Assembly: GCF_013408665.1 (NCBI RefSeq)
Contig: NZ_JACCCL010000001.1
Location: 1-64,000, forward strand
From: Sporosarcina sp. JAI121
GTDB lineage: Bacteria > Bacillota > Bacilli > Bacillales_A > Planococcaceae
Direction: 5' to 3'
Length of the DNA stretch: 64,000 nt
Of the stretch, positions 41,404 to 49,997 are shown piece after piece (position 1 is the first letter of the stretch; every line of letters starts with the position of its first letter). Under the pieces are notes generated by a model. That model made no database searches. It worked only from the letters and a program-made list of their open reading frames with translations, and was not told the DNA's origin. The position numbers were made by a program, and so were the translations under genes.

Positions 41404-43116
41404 ATGGCAACAACGTTGGATAAAGTGGATGTCGTTACAGTTGGAGTTGGATGGGGAGGCGGCATCATTGGCGCAGAATGTGCAAAGGCCGGTTTAAAAG
41501 TCCTCGGACTGGAGCGGGGGAAATCGAGAGGTACAGAAGATTATCAATTAATCCATGATGAGTTCCGCTACGGAGTCCGTTACGATTTGATGCAGGATCT
41601 TTCGAAAGAGACGATTTCGTTCAGGAACAATCGTAAAATGCGTGCCCTTCCGATGCGGCAAATGGGATCATTTCTTCTTGGCGAAGGCCTCGGCGGTTCG
41701 GGGACGCACTGGAACGGTCACACTTGGCGTTTTCTACCGTATGATTTTGAAATCAAATCGATGACGGATAAGAAATACGGGAAAGACAAACTTTCAAGTG
41801 ACTACCTTCTTCAAGACTGGGGTGTGACATATGACGAGTTGGAACCTTATTTCGAAAAATTCGAAAAGACAGCCGGCATATCTGGAGAGGATGCAAATCC
41901 TTTTTGGGGGAAGCGCAAATCGGATTTTCCTACACCTCCGATGAAGAAGACACCGATTCTGAAAAAGTTTGAGAAGGCAACAAGCAATCTTGGTTATACA
42001 CCTTTCATGTTACCATCAGCCAATCTATCCGAACCTTATGAAAATCCTGACGGTGAATCGATCATGGCATGCCAGTATTGCGGATTTTGCGAGCGGTTTG
42101 GCTGTGAATACGGTGCAAAAACGTCTCCTGAAATCACTGTCGTTCCGACTGCAAGAAAAACGGGGAACTACGATGTCCGTTTCCATGCGAATGTCGTCGA
42201 GGTGTTAAAGAAAGGCAATAAAGTGACTGGTGTGAAGTATATCGATACGCAAACGGGTGAAGAATTCATCCAACCGGCCAATGTCGTTGTTCTCACAAGT
42301 TATGTAATGAATAACGCGAAGCTTCTCATGGTGTCGGGCATCGGAGAAATGTATGATCCGGAAACCGGAAAAGGCACGCTTGGCAAAAACTATGCATACC
42401 AGATTCTGCCGGGGGCGACAGGTTTTTTTGATGAGCAGATGAATGTCTTCATGGGTGCCGGCTCACTTGGGATGACAATTGATGATTTTAATGGTGATAA
42501 TTTCGATCATGGAAATTTGGATTTCATTCACGGAGCAAGCCTCTCCATTGTTCAGACGGGAGTGAGACCGATTGCGTCTAATCCACTTCCTCCGGATACG
42601 CCTGTTTGGGGTGAGGAATTTAAGAAGGCATCAATTCATAATTATACGCGCACACTGAATATCGGAGGCCAGGGAGCATCTATTCCACATAAGGAAAATT
42701 ACTTGACACTTGATCCGAATTATAAGGACGCGTACGGAGTGCCACTGCTACAGTTGACATACAATTTCACCGAACAAGATAAGAACTTACACAAGTACTT
42801 AACTGAAAAGACCGCGGCCATTATGAAAGAGATGGGCGCAAAGACGGTCATGGCCGGAAGTCCGATTACAAATTATGATATCGTACCGTACCAGACGACG
42901 CACAATACCGGTGGCACGATTATGGGAGTGAGCCCGGATAATAGTGTTGTTAATTCACAATTACAGCACTGGGATGCCGAAAATCTGTTTGTCGTCGGAG
43001 CTGGGAATTTTGCGCATAACGGTGGCTACAATCCAACAGGGACAGTTGGTGCACTTGCCTATCGGGCTGCAGATGGAATTGTTAAATATAGTAAAAACGG
43101 TGGATCACTTGTGTGA
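41404..43116 (+). CDS. GMC family oxidoreductase, gluconate 2-dehydrogenase-like flavoprotein
   Basis: 570 residues. FAD motif VGVGWGGGIIGAECAKAG, then LGEGLGGSGTHWNGHTW, and the GMC C-terminal block NLFVVGAGNFAHNGGYNPTG. His in HNTGGTIMG and in FAHNGG are the likely catalytic pair region. A cysteine-rich stretch CQYCGFCERFGCEYGAK (about 221-237) is unusual and could hold a metal or cluster. No signal peptide, so export would rely on the partner encoded just upstream. GGGGG precedes the ATG. The substrate could be gluconate, another sugar acid or a polyol. Confidence 0.9.
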   Translation: MATTLDKVDVVTVGVGWGGGIIGAECAKAGLKVLGLERGKSRGTEDYQLIHDEFRYGVRYDLMQDLSKETISFRNNRKMRALPMRQMGSFLLGEGLGGSGTHWNGHTWRFLPYDFEIKSMTDKKYGKDKLSSDYLLQDWGVTYDELEPYFEKFEKTAGISGEDANPFWGKRKSDFPTPPMKKTPILKKFEKATSNLGYTPFMLPSANLSEPYENPDGESIMACQYCGFCERFGCEYGAKTSPEITVVPTARKTGNYDVRFHANVVEVLKKGNKVTGVKYIDTQTGEEFIQPANVVVLTSYVMNNAKLLMVSGIGEMYDPETGKGTLGKNYAYQILPGATGFFDEQMNVFMGAGSLGMTIDDFNGDNFDHGNLDFIHGASLSIVQTGVRPIASNPLPPDTPVWGEEFKKASIHNYTRTLNIGGQGASIPHKENYLTLDPNYKDAYGVPLLQLTYNFTEQDKNLHKYLTEKTAAIMKEMGAKTVMAGSPITNYDIVPYQTTHNTGGTIMGVSPDNSVVNSQLQHWDAENLFVVGAGNFAHNGGYNPTGTVGALAYRAADGIVKYSKNGGSLV

Positions 43117-43137
43117 AAATGAAGGGAGTCCTATGCA

Positions 43138-43338
43138 ATGAGTTTAGCGAGTATCGGCGTACCTGGTTTGATTATCATCCTTGTTATTGTTCTCATCTTG
43201 TTCGGCCCGAAAAAGTTACCTGAAGTGGGAGCTGCGGTGGGGAAGACGCTTGCTGAATTTAAGAAGTCAGCAAAGGATATTATGGAAGACGAAGAACCGG
43301 TGGTCCAAAAGGAAACGAAGAAAACGGAACAACTATAA
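43138..43338 (+). CDS. tatA: twin-arginine translocase subunit TatA
   Basis: 66 residues: one N-terminal helix ([20 protein letters not shown]), the hinge [10 protein letters not shown] and an amphipathic helix [14 protein letters not shown], then an acidic tail. It forms the pore component for folded proteins. It directly follows the flavoprotein and precedes tatC, so it probably serves this dehydrogenase. Confidence 0.93.
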   Translation: MSLASIGVPGLIIILVIVLILFGPKKLPEVGAAVGKTLAEFKKSAKDIMEDEEPVVQKETKKTEQL

Positions 43339-43350
43339 GCAGGTGAGGGT

Positions 43351-44193
43351 ATGGATCCATATGGAGATCACAATCGAAAAATTGTCAGTCCGCTTGATAA
43401 AGTCCGTACCGAAATTGAGGAGGCCATAGCGGAGAGTGAAGGTGAAGAAAGCGCCAGTAAGGTAGCAAATGAAGAAAATGAATTGGTGCTGGAGTCTGAT
43501 CCGTCCCTTGTCGACCATCTCACGGACTTGAGAAAACAGCTCGTCAAAAGTGCGGCCGTTTTCCTTTTCTTCCTAATCGCGGTGTTTTCCAGTATCAATC
43601 TTTGGTTCCCGTATATTACCCGGGATCATGAGCTGATTATTCTAGGTCCATTGGAAGTTGTGAAGTTTTATATGTCGATTTCAACAGCACTCGCGTTCGG
43701 TTTGTCGATACCTTTTCTCTGCCACTTTCTATGGCAGTTCGTCAAACCGGGACTTAACGAACGGGAAAGTCGTTTCCTTAGTCTATACTCACCCGTCATG
43801 TTATTGCTTTTCCTAATAGGTGTGTCATTCGGCTATTTTATCGTCAATCCCCTTAGTTATAAGTTCCTCGTCTCATTAGGAGCAGTTAATTTTAATGTAA
43901 TGGTGTCAGCGCAGGAGTACATCAGTTTCTTGCTCATGACGACAATGCCGATTGGAATATTATTCGAGTTGCCGATAGTAGCGCTGTTTTTGGCGGCAAT
44001 CGGATTACTTACTGCGGACTCTATGAAAAAAGTGCGCAAATGGTCGTATCTTGCTATCGCAATCATTTCAGCTTTGATTACGCCGCCGGATTTTGTGAGT
44101 CAGCTCATTGTGCTCATTCCAATGGCGCTGCTTTACGAAGCGAGTATCTTTCTCATCCTATATACGGAACGTAGAAATGCTGTAGCAAATTAA
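43351..44193 (+). CDS. tatC: twin-arginine translocase subunit TatC
   Basis: 280 residues, six helices. The TatC core begins LVDHLTDLRKQLVKS (about residue 53) and includes FLCHFLWQFVKPGLNERE and the FELPIVALFL helix. It recognises twin-arginine signals. The first 50 residues are an acidic, non-membrane extension (EIEEAIAESEGEESASK) absent from typical TatC. AGGTGAGGG precedes the ATG. A strong terminator closes the operon. Confidence 0.93.
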   Translation: MDPYGDHNRKIVSPLDKVRTEIEEAIAESEGEESASKVANEENELVLESDPSLVDHLTDLRKQLVKSAAVFLFFLIAVFSSINLWFPYITRDHELIILGPLEVVKFYMSISTALAFGLSIPFLCHFLWQFVKPGLNERESRFLSLYSPVMLLLFLIGVSFGYFIVNPLSYKFLVSLGAVNFNVMVSAQEYISFLLMTTMPIGILFELPIVALFLAAIGLLTADSMKKVRKWSYLAIAIISALITPPDFVSQLIVLIPMALLYEASIFLILYTERRNAVAN

Positions 44194-44232
44194 ATTAGGT
44201 GCCTTTGAAAGGTATCCCGGCATCTTACCACA

Positions 44233-44270
44233 AAAAATGCTGGCATCCTAAATAGGATGCCAGCATTTTT
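44233..44270. terminator. bidirectional terminator of tatC
   Basis: AAAAATGCTGGCATCCT pairs perfectly with AGGATGCCAGCATTTTT around AAAT. Confidence 0.92.
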
Positions 44271-44271
44271 G

Positions 44272-44478
44272 TTAGCCGAGGATGTTTTGCAGAAGACCTT
44301 TTTTCCGTCCTGTCGTATGTGATGAGCGTGTGTCCGAGTAGGTGCCTGTTTTATTCCCGCGCATCGGAGAGTTTCCAAAGCTATCGAATTGCTTTGACAG
44401 TTTGCCTCTTGAATCTTTGTTTCGCATTAGATAAGCGGCGCCAAGCCCGAGTGCAGTTAAAGCCATCTTCTTATTCAT
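44272..44478 (-). CDS. small membrane-associated protein, paralogue 1
   Basis: 68 residues: MNKKMALTALGLGAAYLMRN begins with a short Ala/Leu/Gly helix, followed by a basic, Ser-rich tail. GAGGAGG lies 8 nt before the ATG. Residues 1-37 match the protein encoded at 44606-44749, so the two arose by tandem duplication. Function unknown. Confidence 0.78.
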   Translation of the reverse strand: MNKKMALTALGLGAAYLMRNKDSRGKLSKQFDSFGNSPMRGNKTGTYSDTRSSHTTGRKKGLLQNILG

Positions 44479-44521
44479 GAATTAATCCTCCTCAAGTTTT
44501 AGTAAATCTCTTACTAACTCT

Positions 44522-44546
44522 TTTCCCTTTTAACGGGAGAATAAAC
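44522..44546 (-). promoter_or_regulatory. possible SigB-like promoter of paralogue 1
   Basis: On the minus strand GTTTAT, 13 nt, GGGAAA. The -35 is close to SigB, the -10 has two mismatches, so the call is weak. Confidence 0.4.
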
Positions 44547-44566
44547 AAAAGTGTTATACAAGAAAA

Positions 44567-44595
44567 AATCAGCATCCCGTAATAGAATGCTGATT
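44567..44595 (-). terminator. terminator of paralogue 2
   Basis: AATCAGCAT and ATGCTGATT form the stem; TTTTTTCTTG follows on the minus strand. Confidence 0.82.
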
Positions 44596-44605
44596 CTTCG
44601 ACATG

Positions 44606-44749
44606 TCACGAATTGCTATGCGATTCGTTTTTCGGGGAGAATGTACCTGTGAACGATTCAACCTGTTTCATCAATTTGTTCCTGGCATTTTTATTTCTCA
44701 TTAAATATGCTGCGCCAAGTCCAAGTGCTGCCATGGCCATTTTGTTCAT
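44606..44749 (-). CDS. small membrane-associated protein, paralogue 2
   Basis: 47 residues: MNKMAMAALGLGAAYLMRNK then NARNKLMKQVESFTG. It shares the helix and the basic segment with paralogue 1 but lacks its longer Ser/Arg tail. AAGGAGG precedes the ATG by 11 nt and a terminator follows, so it looks like a real gene though tiny. Confidence 0.75.
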   Translation of the reverse strand: MNKMAMAALGLGAAYLMRNKNARNKLMKQVESFTGTFSPKNESHSNS

Positions 44750-44916
44750 AACGTAATCATCCTCCTTATTTTTTGGTTCATGATAATGTGCCCGATTTTC
44801 GGGATAATAACCGAGAAATCTGCAAGAAGATTGCTTAGGACTACATCGTGTTAGACATTGAACGTTCGTCTCCTTATAATTAGTTATATGGAATTACATT
44901 TTTTAGGGAGGCTCTT

Positions 44917-46497
44917 ATGTTTAGAAGGAAAGCGAATTTATTTATTATATTAATTGCCATTTTACTCATCATTTCGGGATGCGGGAGCAAAGGGAAAGAA
45001 GATTCAAAAGCAAAAACAAAAGAAAATCGACTCGTTTATGCATCTGAAGCTGAATTTGAAGGACTGAATCCTCTACTCGAAGAGACGAATCTTGATGCAC
45101 TATTATTCCGTGGCCTGATGCGATTCAATGAGAAAAACGAACCTGTCACAGATATTGCGGATTCGTATAGCCTTTCCGATGATAAGCTGACGTATTCGTT
45201 CAAATTGAAAGAAGATATTACGTTTCACGATGGTGAGCCACTAACTGCCGATGACGTGATTTTCACAATTGAAAGCATTTTGGACGACAATAATGCTTCT
45301 TTTTTGAAGTCTGATTTCACTGAAATTGATTCAGTGACAAAGATTACCGATTATGAATTTGAACTGAAGCTTAAACATCCATTCACACCAATGCTCGATA
45401 AATTGACGGTGCCAATCTTGCCAAAACATGCATTTGATGGCGTTGATATGAGGACAGCTGAGTTCAACAGTCATCCAATCGGAGCAGGTCCATACATGTT
45501 TGATAAGTGGAGTCGGGGTAATAGTCTCACTCTAAAAGCGTATAACGATTTTCATGGGACAAAACCTTCTATTGAAAAAGTGATATTTAAATTCATCCCG
45601 GATAGCAATGTCCGTGCACTGCAACTTAAATCCGGAGAAGTCGATATAGCACTTCTCGATCCTGTACAGGTTGAAGAGCTGGAAAAAGAAAAAAACATCA
45701 AGATTTACGATATTGAATCCGCAGATTACCGTGGAATTCTTTTCAATATGAAAAAAGATTTATGGAAAGATGTCAACGTAAGACGTGCATTTAGCTATGC
45801 GACGGACCGCGCGCAAATTGTCAAAGGCATTTTGAAAGGATACGGAACGGAAGCGTACTCACCGCTTCAAAAACATGCTTTCAATAATGAAAATGTGGAG
45901 AAGTATGCATACGACATTGAAAAGGCGCAAGCACTCCTTGACGATGCAGGGTGGAAAAAAGGCCAGGACGGTTACCGCTATAAAAATGATGAAAAATTGG
46001 CGTTTACGATTACGGCACCTGTATCGGATACAGTCCGCGTGAACATGGCAAACTATGTCGCTGAAGGATTCAAGAAAATTGGTGCAGATGTGAAGGTGGA
46101 TGCGCTTGATTGGAGTGCCATTACGATTGAAGATACAGAAGCGTTCATGGTCGGATGGGGCAGTCCGTACGATGCGGATCATCACACGCATATCTTGTTC
46201 CACACGGATCAGTCAAGTTTGACGAGCTCGGGTTATAACTTTGGAAGCTATTCAAATATAAAAGTGGATGAGTTGCTTGAAAAAGGTCGTCTAGCGACGG
46301 ATCCTGAAGAACGGAAAGCGATTTACATGGAGTTCCAGGAAGAACTCGCGAAGGACCCGGCATTCGATTTTATCGCATACGAAAATGCGGTTTATGGTAT
46401 TACTAAAAACGTAAGCGGTGTAAAAGAAAGAATTCTTGGCCACCATGGGTCTGGTTTCCTCTGGAATGTTGAGGAGTGGACGTGGAATGACCGTTAA
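44917..46497 (+). CDS. peptide/nickel-type ABC substrate-binding lipoprotein
   Basis: 526 residues. Lipobox LIISGC with Cys22; SBP_bac_5 domain with LLFRGLMRFNEKNEPV, ITFHDGEPLTADDVIFTIES (as FHDGEPLTADDVIFT) and NSHPIGAGPYMFDKW. A His-rich patch AD-HHTH and GHHGSG near the end could ligate metal. Length is like NikA/CntA (about 525-530). The operon order binding protein, two permeases, two short ATPases also fits Nik/Cnt importers of nickel or metallophores, but oligopeptides remain possible. GGAGG precedes the ATG. Confidence 0.85.
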   Translation: MFRRKANLFIILIAILLIISGCGSKGKEDSKAKTKENRLVYASEAEFEGLNPLLEETNLDALLFRGLMRFNEKNEPVTDIADSYSLSDDKLTYSFKLKEDITFHDGEPLTADDVIFTIESILDDNNASFLKSDFTEIDSVTKITDYEFELKLKHPFTPMLDKLTVPILPKHAFDGVDMRTAEFNSHPIGAGPYMFDKWSRGNSLTLKAYNDFHGTKPSIEKVIFKFIPDSNVRALQLKSGEVDIALLDPVQVEELEKEKNIKIYDIESADYRGILFNMKKDLWKDVNVRRAFSYATDRAQIVKGILKGYGTEAYSPLQKHAFNNENVEKYAYDIEKAQALLDDAGWKKGQDGYRYKNDEKLAFTITAPVSDTVRVNMANYVAEGFKKIGADVKVDALDWSAITIEDTEAFMVGWGSPYDADHHTHILFHTDQSSLTSSGYNFGSYSNIKVDELLEKGRLATDPEERKAIYMEFQEELAKDPAFDFIAYENAVYGITKNVSGVKERILGHHGSGFLWNVEEWTWNDR

Positions 46498-47455
46498 ATG
46501 GATTGGGAAGCGAATGGTGATGGGGATGATTGTCCTCCTCATCGTAAGCTTCCTCTCTTTTTTCATAATGCATGCGGCTCCCGGTGATCCGGCGGCGGCT
46601 TTTTACGGCGGCAATGCTCAAACATTGAACGCGGCTGAAAAGGAACGAATCAGCCGCGTTTTTTCACTTGACCGCCCTGTCATTGCGCAATATGGTACAT
46701 GGCTCGCGGAAACGGTAAAAGGGAACTTTGGGGTTTCATATAAGGAAGGTCGGCCCGTATCGACCATACTTTTTGAACGGTTGCCGAATACATTGCTTTT
46801 GTTTGGAGTCACAATGTTTTTCATTATTGTCGGGTCCATCTGGCTTGGAACCGCGGCAGGTATGAAAGCAGGATCTGTGTGGGATAAAGGATTATCGACG
46901 GTTAGCATTGTGACATCCTCAATTCCTGCATTTTGGCTAGGAATTTTATTCATTTCGTTTTTTGCGGTGAATCTCGGTATCCTTCCGTCATCCGGATCGG
47001 GGGATATTGGTGACGAGGGCGGATTTTGGGATAAATTGCGTTACCTTATCATGCCAGCAACGGTCATCATTTTAACCCACGTCGGTATTTACGCGCGTTT
47101 TCTACAAGAAAGCATTAAGGTGGAAAGCCGCAACTACTATGTGACGGTAGCACGTGCGAATGGAATAGCGGAACGGGTTATCCGGAAAGGGATTTTGCGC
47201 AACGCCTCCATTCCCTATTTGAATTATATCGGCATGACAATTCCTTCGTTTTTTGGGGGATCGATTATCGTGGAATCGCTTTTTTCATGGGCTGGACTTG
47301 GTCAATTAACAGTAAAGTCAGTTATTACAAAAGATTTTCCGCTGTTGATGGGTGGTATTTTACTGACGGGTTTGATTGTTGTCGTGAGCCTTTTCGTTAT
47401 TGACCTCATTATGTATGTAGTGAATCCCAGGTTGCGGAAAGGGGATGTGCGTTAA
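46487..47455 (+). CDS. ABC importer permease, DppB/NikB type
   Basis: 323 residues, six helices. N-terminal HAAPGDPAAAFYG and the EAA loop YVTVARANGIAERVIRKGILRNA (YVTVARANGIAERVIRKGIL). ATG 46487 overlaps the preceding stop by 11 nt. It pairs with the next permease. Confidence 0.88.
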   Translation: MTVKWIGKRMVMGMIVLLIVSFLSFFIMHAAPGDPAAAFYGGNAQTLNAAEKERISRVFSLDRPVIAQYGTWLAETVKGNFGVSYKEGRPVSTILFERLPNTLLLFGVTMFFIIVGSIWLGTAAGMKAGSVWDKGLSTVSIVTSSIPAFWLGILFISFFAVNLGILPSSGSGDIGDEGGFWDKLRYLIMPATVIILTHVGIYARFLQESIKVESRNYYVTVARANGIAERVIRKGILRNASIPYLNYIGMTIPSFFGGSIIVESLFSWAGLGQLTVKSVITKDFPLLMGGILLTGLIVVVSLFVIDLIMYVVNPRLRKGDVR

Positions 47456-48268
47456 ATGAGACCACAAAAAGCGCTGACTTTCTGGTGTGCTGTCCTTGGG
47501 ATTATCGTAATCTTAACGGCATGCGCAAGTTTCCTTTCATCGTATGGTCCGAACGACATGAATCTCGATGAAGTGTACGTCTCTCCTGGAGAAGACCACC
47601 TACTAGGAACGGATCACCTTGGCCGTGATGTCTTTTCACGTCTATTGGAGGGTGGTAAAGTGACGCTAACTGTTGCAAGTGTTTCTGTACTGTTGTCGCT
47701 TGTTATTGGCATACTATACGGCGGCATTAGCGGTTATGTCGGTGGAGCGGTCGATACCGTCATGATGCGGTTTTTGGAAGCGCTTATTACGATTCCATCG
47801 CTCATTATCATTTTGGCGTTTCAAGCGTTCATGCAAGGCGGTATGTGGAGTATGGCACTCATTATCGGAATCACGGGCTGGCTAGTTACCGCCCGTATCG
47901 TCCGTTCTGAGTTTATTCGATTGAAGGATGCGGAATTTGTGAAAATGGCAACAATGTTCGGAACGCCAATATGGAAAATCCTTTTTGGTCATATGCTTCG
48001 AAATAGTGTGCCCGCAATTTTCATTGTTACACTGTTCAATTTCGCAGGAGCGATATTCATCGAAGTGTCACTTAGTTTTCTAGGTATCGGTGTACCACCA
48101 GCAATCCCATCGTGGGGAAATATGCTCTACTACGCACAAAATGATATTCTGATCGGTGCCTGGTGGATTGGACTATTTCCCGGGGTTATGATTTTTGTGA
48201 CAATCTTGGCTATTAACTTCATCGGGGAGGCGTTGAAAAATCCAGAGCGGAGGAGATTAGATGCTTAA
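47456..48268 (+). CDS. ABC importer permease, DppC/NikC type
   Basis: 270 residues, six helices, with LLGTDHLGRDVFSRLLEGG (the OppC/NikC signature) and FVKMATMFGTPIWKILFGHML as EAA loop (shortened here: KMATMFGTPIWKIL). Starts directly after the first permease. Confidence 0.9.
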   Translation: MRPQKALTFWCAVLGIIVILTACASFLSSYGPNDMNLDEVYVSPGEDHLLGTDHLGRDVFSRLLEGGKVTLTVASVSVLLSLVIGILYGGISGYVGGAVDTVMMRFLEALITIPSLIIILAFQAFMQGGMWSMALIIGITGWLVTARIVRSEFIRLKDAEFVKMATMFGTPIWKILFGHMLRNSVPAIFIVTLFNFAGAIFIEVSLSFLGIGVPPAIPSWGNMLYYAQNDILIGAWWIGLFPGVMIFVTILAINFIGEALKNPERRRLDA

Positions 48269-49010
48269 GGTCGATCATTTGTCGATTGAAATCGGCGGGA
48301 AACAGATTGTCGATAAAAGCTCGTTTTTTGTTCCACGTGGAAAGATTACGTCGATTATTGGCGAAAGTGGAAGCGGTAAGAGTATGACAGTTTCCGCACT
48401 GCTCGGGATTTTACCGCCAGGAGCGAAAGCGACGGGGAAAGCTGTATTTAATGGAAAAAACTTAATTGCCGTTTCGGATAAAGAAATGGGAGAGATACGG
48501 AAAGCACATTTATTTACGATTTTCCAAGATGCAGCGAACAGCTTTAACTCTTCTGTGAAAATGCGGCACCAGTTGTACGAGTTCTCTGGAAGACGAACTG
48601 GAGACTCAAGTCAACAATTTCAGATGAAGATGAAAGCCATTTTGGATGAACTTGGCCTTTCAGCGGAAATTGTAGAACAGTATCCATTCGAACTATCTGG
48701 CGGCATGTTGCAACGATGCATGATTGCGTGTGCGTTGTATGTGGAACCAGATCTTTTGATTGCCGATGAACCGACATCTGCACTCGATATGGTGTTGCAA
48801 CAGGAATTCATTGGACTGTTGAAGCGGCTGAATGAAAAGCAGGGAACGACAATTCTTCTCATTACCCACGATCTAGATATCGTCGCAGAAGCGGCACATG
48901 AAATGATTGTCATGCGCCAAGGGGAAGTGGTGGAGACGGGCAATGTGATGACAGTGTTTGAGAGACCTGAGCACCCGTATACGAGGCGATTACTTGAGAG
49001 TCGGTTTTAA
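48261..49010 (+). CDS. ABC importer ATPase, NikD/DppD type
   Basis: 249 residues. Walker A GESGSGKSM, signature ELSGGMLQRCMIA, Walker B LLIADEPTSALD. It lacks the long C-terminal oligopeptide domain of OppD, like NikD and CntD. It overlaps the permease gene by 8 nt. Confidence 0.9.
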   Translation: MLKVDHLSIEIGGKQIVDKSSFFVPRGKITSIIGESGSGKSMTVSALLGILPPGAKATGKAVFNGKNLIAVSDKEMGEIRKAHLFTIFQDAANSFNSSVKMRHQLYEFSGRRTGDSSQQFQMKMKAILDELGLSAEIVEQYPFELSGGMLQRCMIACALYVEPDLLIADEPTSALDMVLQQEFIGLLKRLNEKQGTTILLITHDLDIVAEAAHEMIVMRQGEVVETGNVMTVFERPEHPYTRRLLESRF

Positions 49011-49028
49011 GGTAAGGGAGGAGAAACG

Positions 49029-49760
49029 TTGTTAACGGTTGAAAATGTATCGAAAAGCTATAGTAGTGGCGGAAACGTGAAGCAGGTTTTACGTGGAATT
49101 GAGTTGTTAGTCGGTGAAGGTGAAATCGTCGGACTCGTCGGGGAAAGTGGAAGCGGAAAAAGTACGCTTTCACGTGTCATTATGCAACTTGAACCGCCGG
49201 ACGAAGGTGCGATTTCATTCAACGGATTTCCTGTCGATAGGCGCTCTAGAAAAGCGTTTTACAAGGAGTGCCAACTTATCTTCCAAAACGCTTCGGCTGC
49301 GCTCAATCCATCATGGACCGTTCGTGAGATATTAATGGAACCGCTTCGAACTATGAAGGGGGATCGGAACGCATATATCCGTCATATGCTCGGGAAAGTG
49401 AAATTGGCGGAAGTGCACTTGAAAAAGCGCCCAACTGAACTTAGCGGCGGCGAAAGGCAACGTGTCAACTTGCTTAGATCGATTCTTGTCGAACCAAAGC
49501 TAGTCGTGTGCGACGAAATCATTTCCAACCTGGATCGATTGATACAGAGAGAAATTATCGATTTACTTATTGCGCTGAACCAGGAAACCGGTATGGCAGT
49601 CCTCTTCATTGCCCATGATCTGCAAGCTGTCACGTATATGTGTGACCGGGTTTATGTCATGAAAGACGGAGAGATTGTAGACGAAAGTACGAAAGTAGAA
49701 GGTGGATTTGAGTTCTCGCATCCATATTCGAAAAAGCTTTTTGGAGCTCTGCTTGGGTGA
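49029..49760 (+). CDS. ABC importer ATPase, NikE/DppF type
   Basis: 243 residues. Walker A GESGSGKSTLS, signature ELSGGERQRVNLLR, Walker B LVVCDEIISNLD; the residue after Walker B Asp-Glu is Ile, where Pro is usual. TTG start with AGGAG upstream. Its stop codon TGA lies inside the 82-bp repeat that begins at 49756, so that repeat probably supplied the end of the gene. Confidence 0.88.
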   Translation: MLTVENVSKSYSSGGNVKQVLRGIELLVGEGEIVGLVGESGSGKSTLSRVIMQLEPPDEGAISFNGFPVDRRSRKAFYKECQLIFQNASAALNPSWTVREILMEPLRTMKGDRNAYIRHMLGKVKLAEVHLKKRPTELSGGERQRVNLLRSILVEPKLVVCDEIISNLDRLIQREIIDLLIALNQETGMAVLFIAHDLQAVTYMCDRVYVMKDGEIVDESTKVEGGFEFSHPYSKKLFGALLG

Positions 49761-49837
49761 CAGTCACCAAAACAAACGTGAAAGTTTAAACAAACGTGAC
49801 TGTTTGAATTAACATGACTGTTTTGGTGCCTGTCACC
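49756..49837. repeat. 82-bp GGTGACAG palindromic repeat, copy B
   Basis: Begins GGTGACAGTCACC, ends GGTGCCTGTCACC, same length and orientation as copies A (17725) and C (50340). The first bases overlap the ATPase stop codon. 49838-49980 holds no other feature. Confidence 0.88.
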
Positions 49838-49997
49838 TTTACGAGTATGTAGAGCATGTAAAGTTGCATTGATATCGCATATTAAAAGGTTCCAATACCC
49901 GAAACCTAACAATAGGGGACTAAATAATTCTAAGCCCTCTTAACTATGGCACGCCCTCATATAATAAATTAACTATATTTTGTATGGAGGCGATCTT

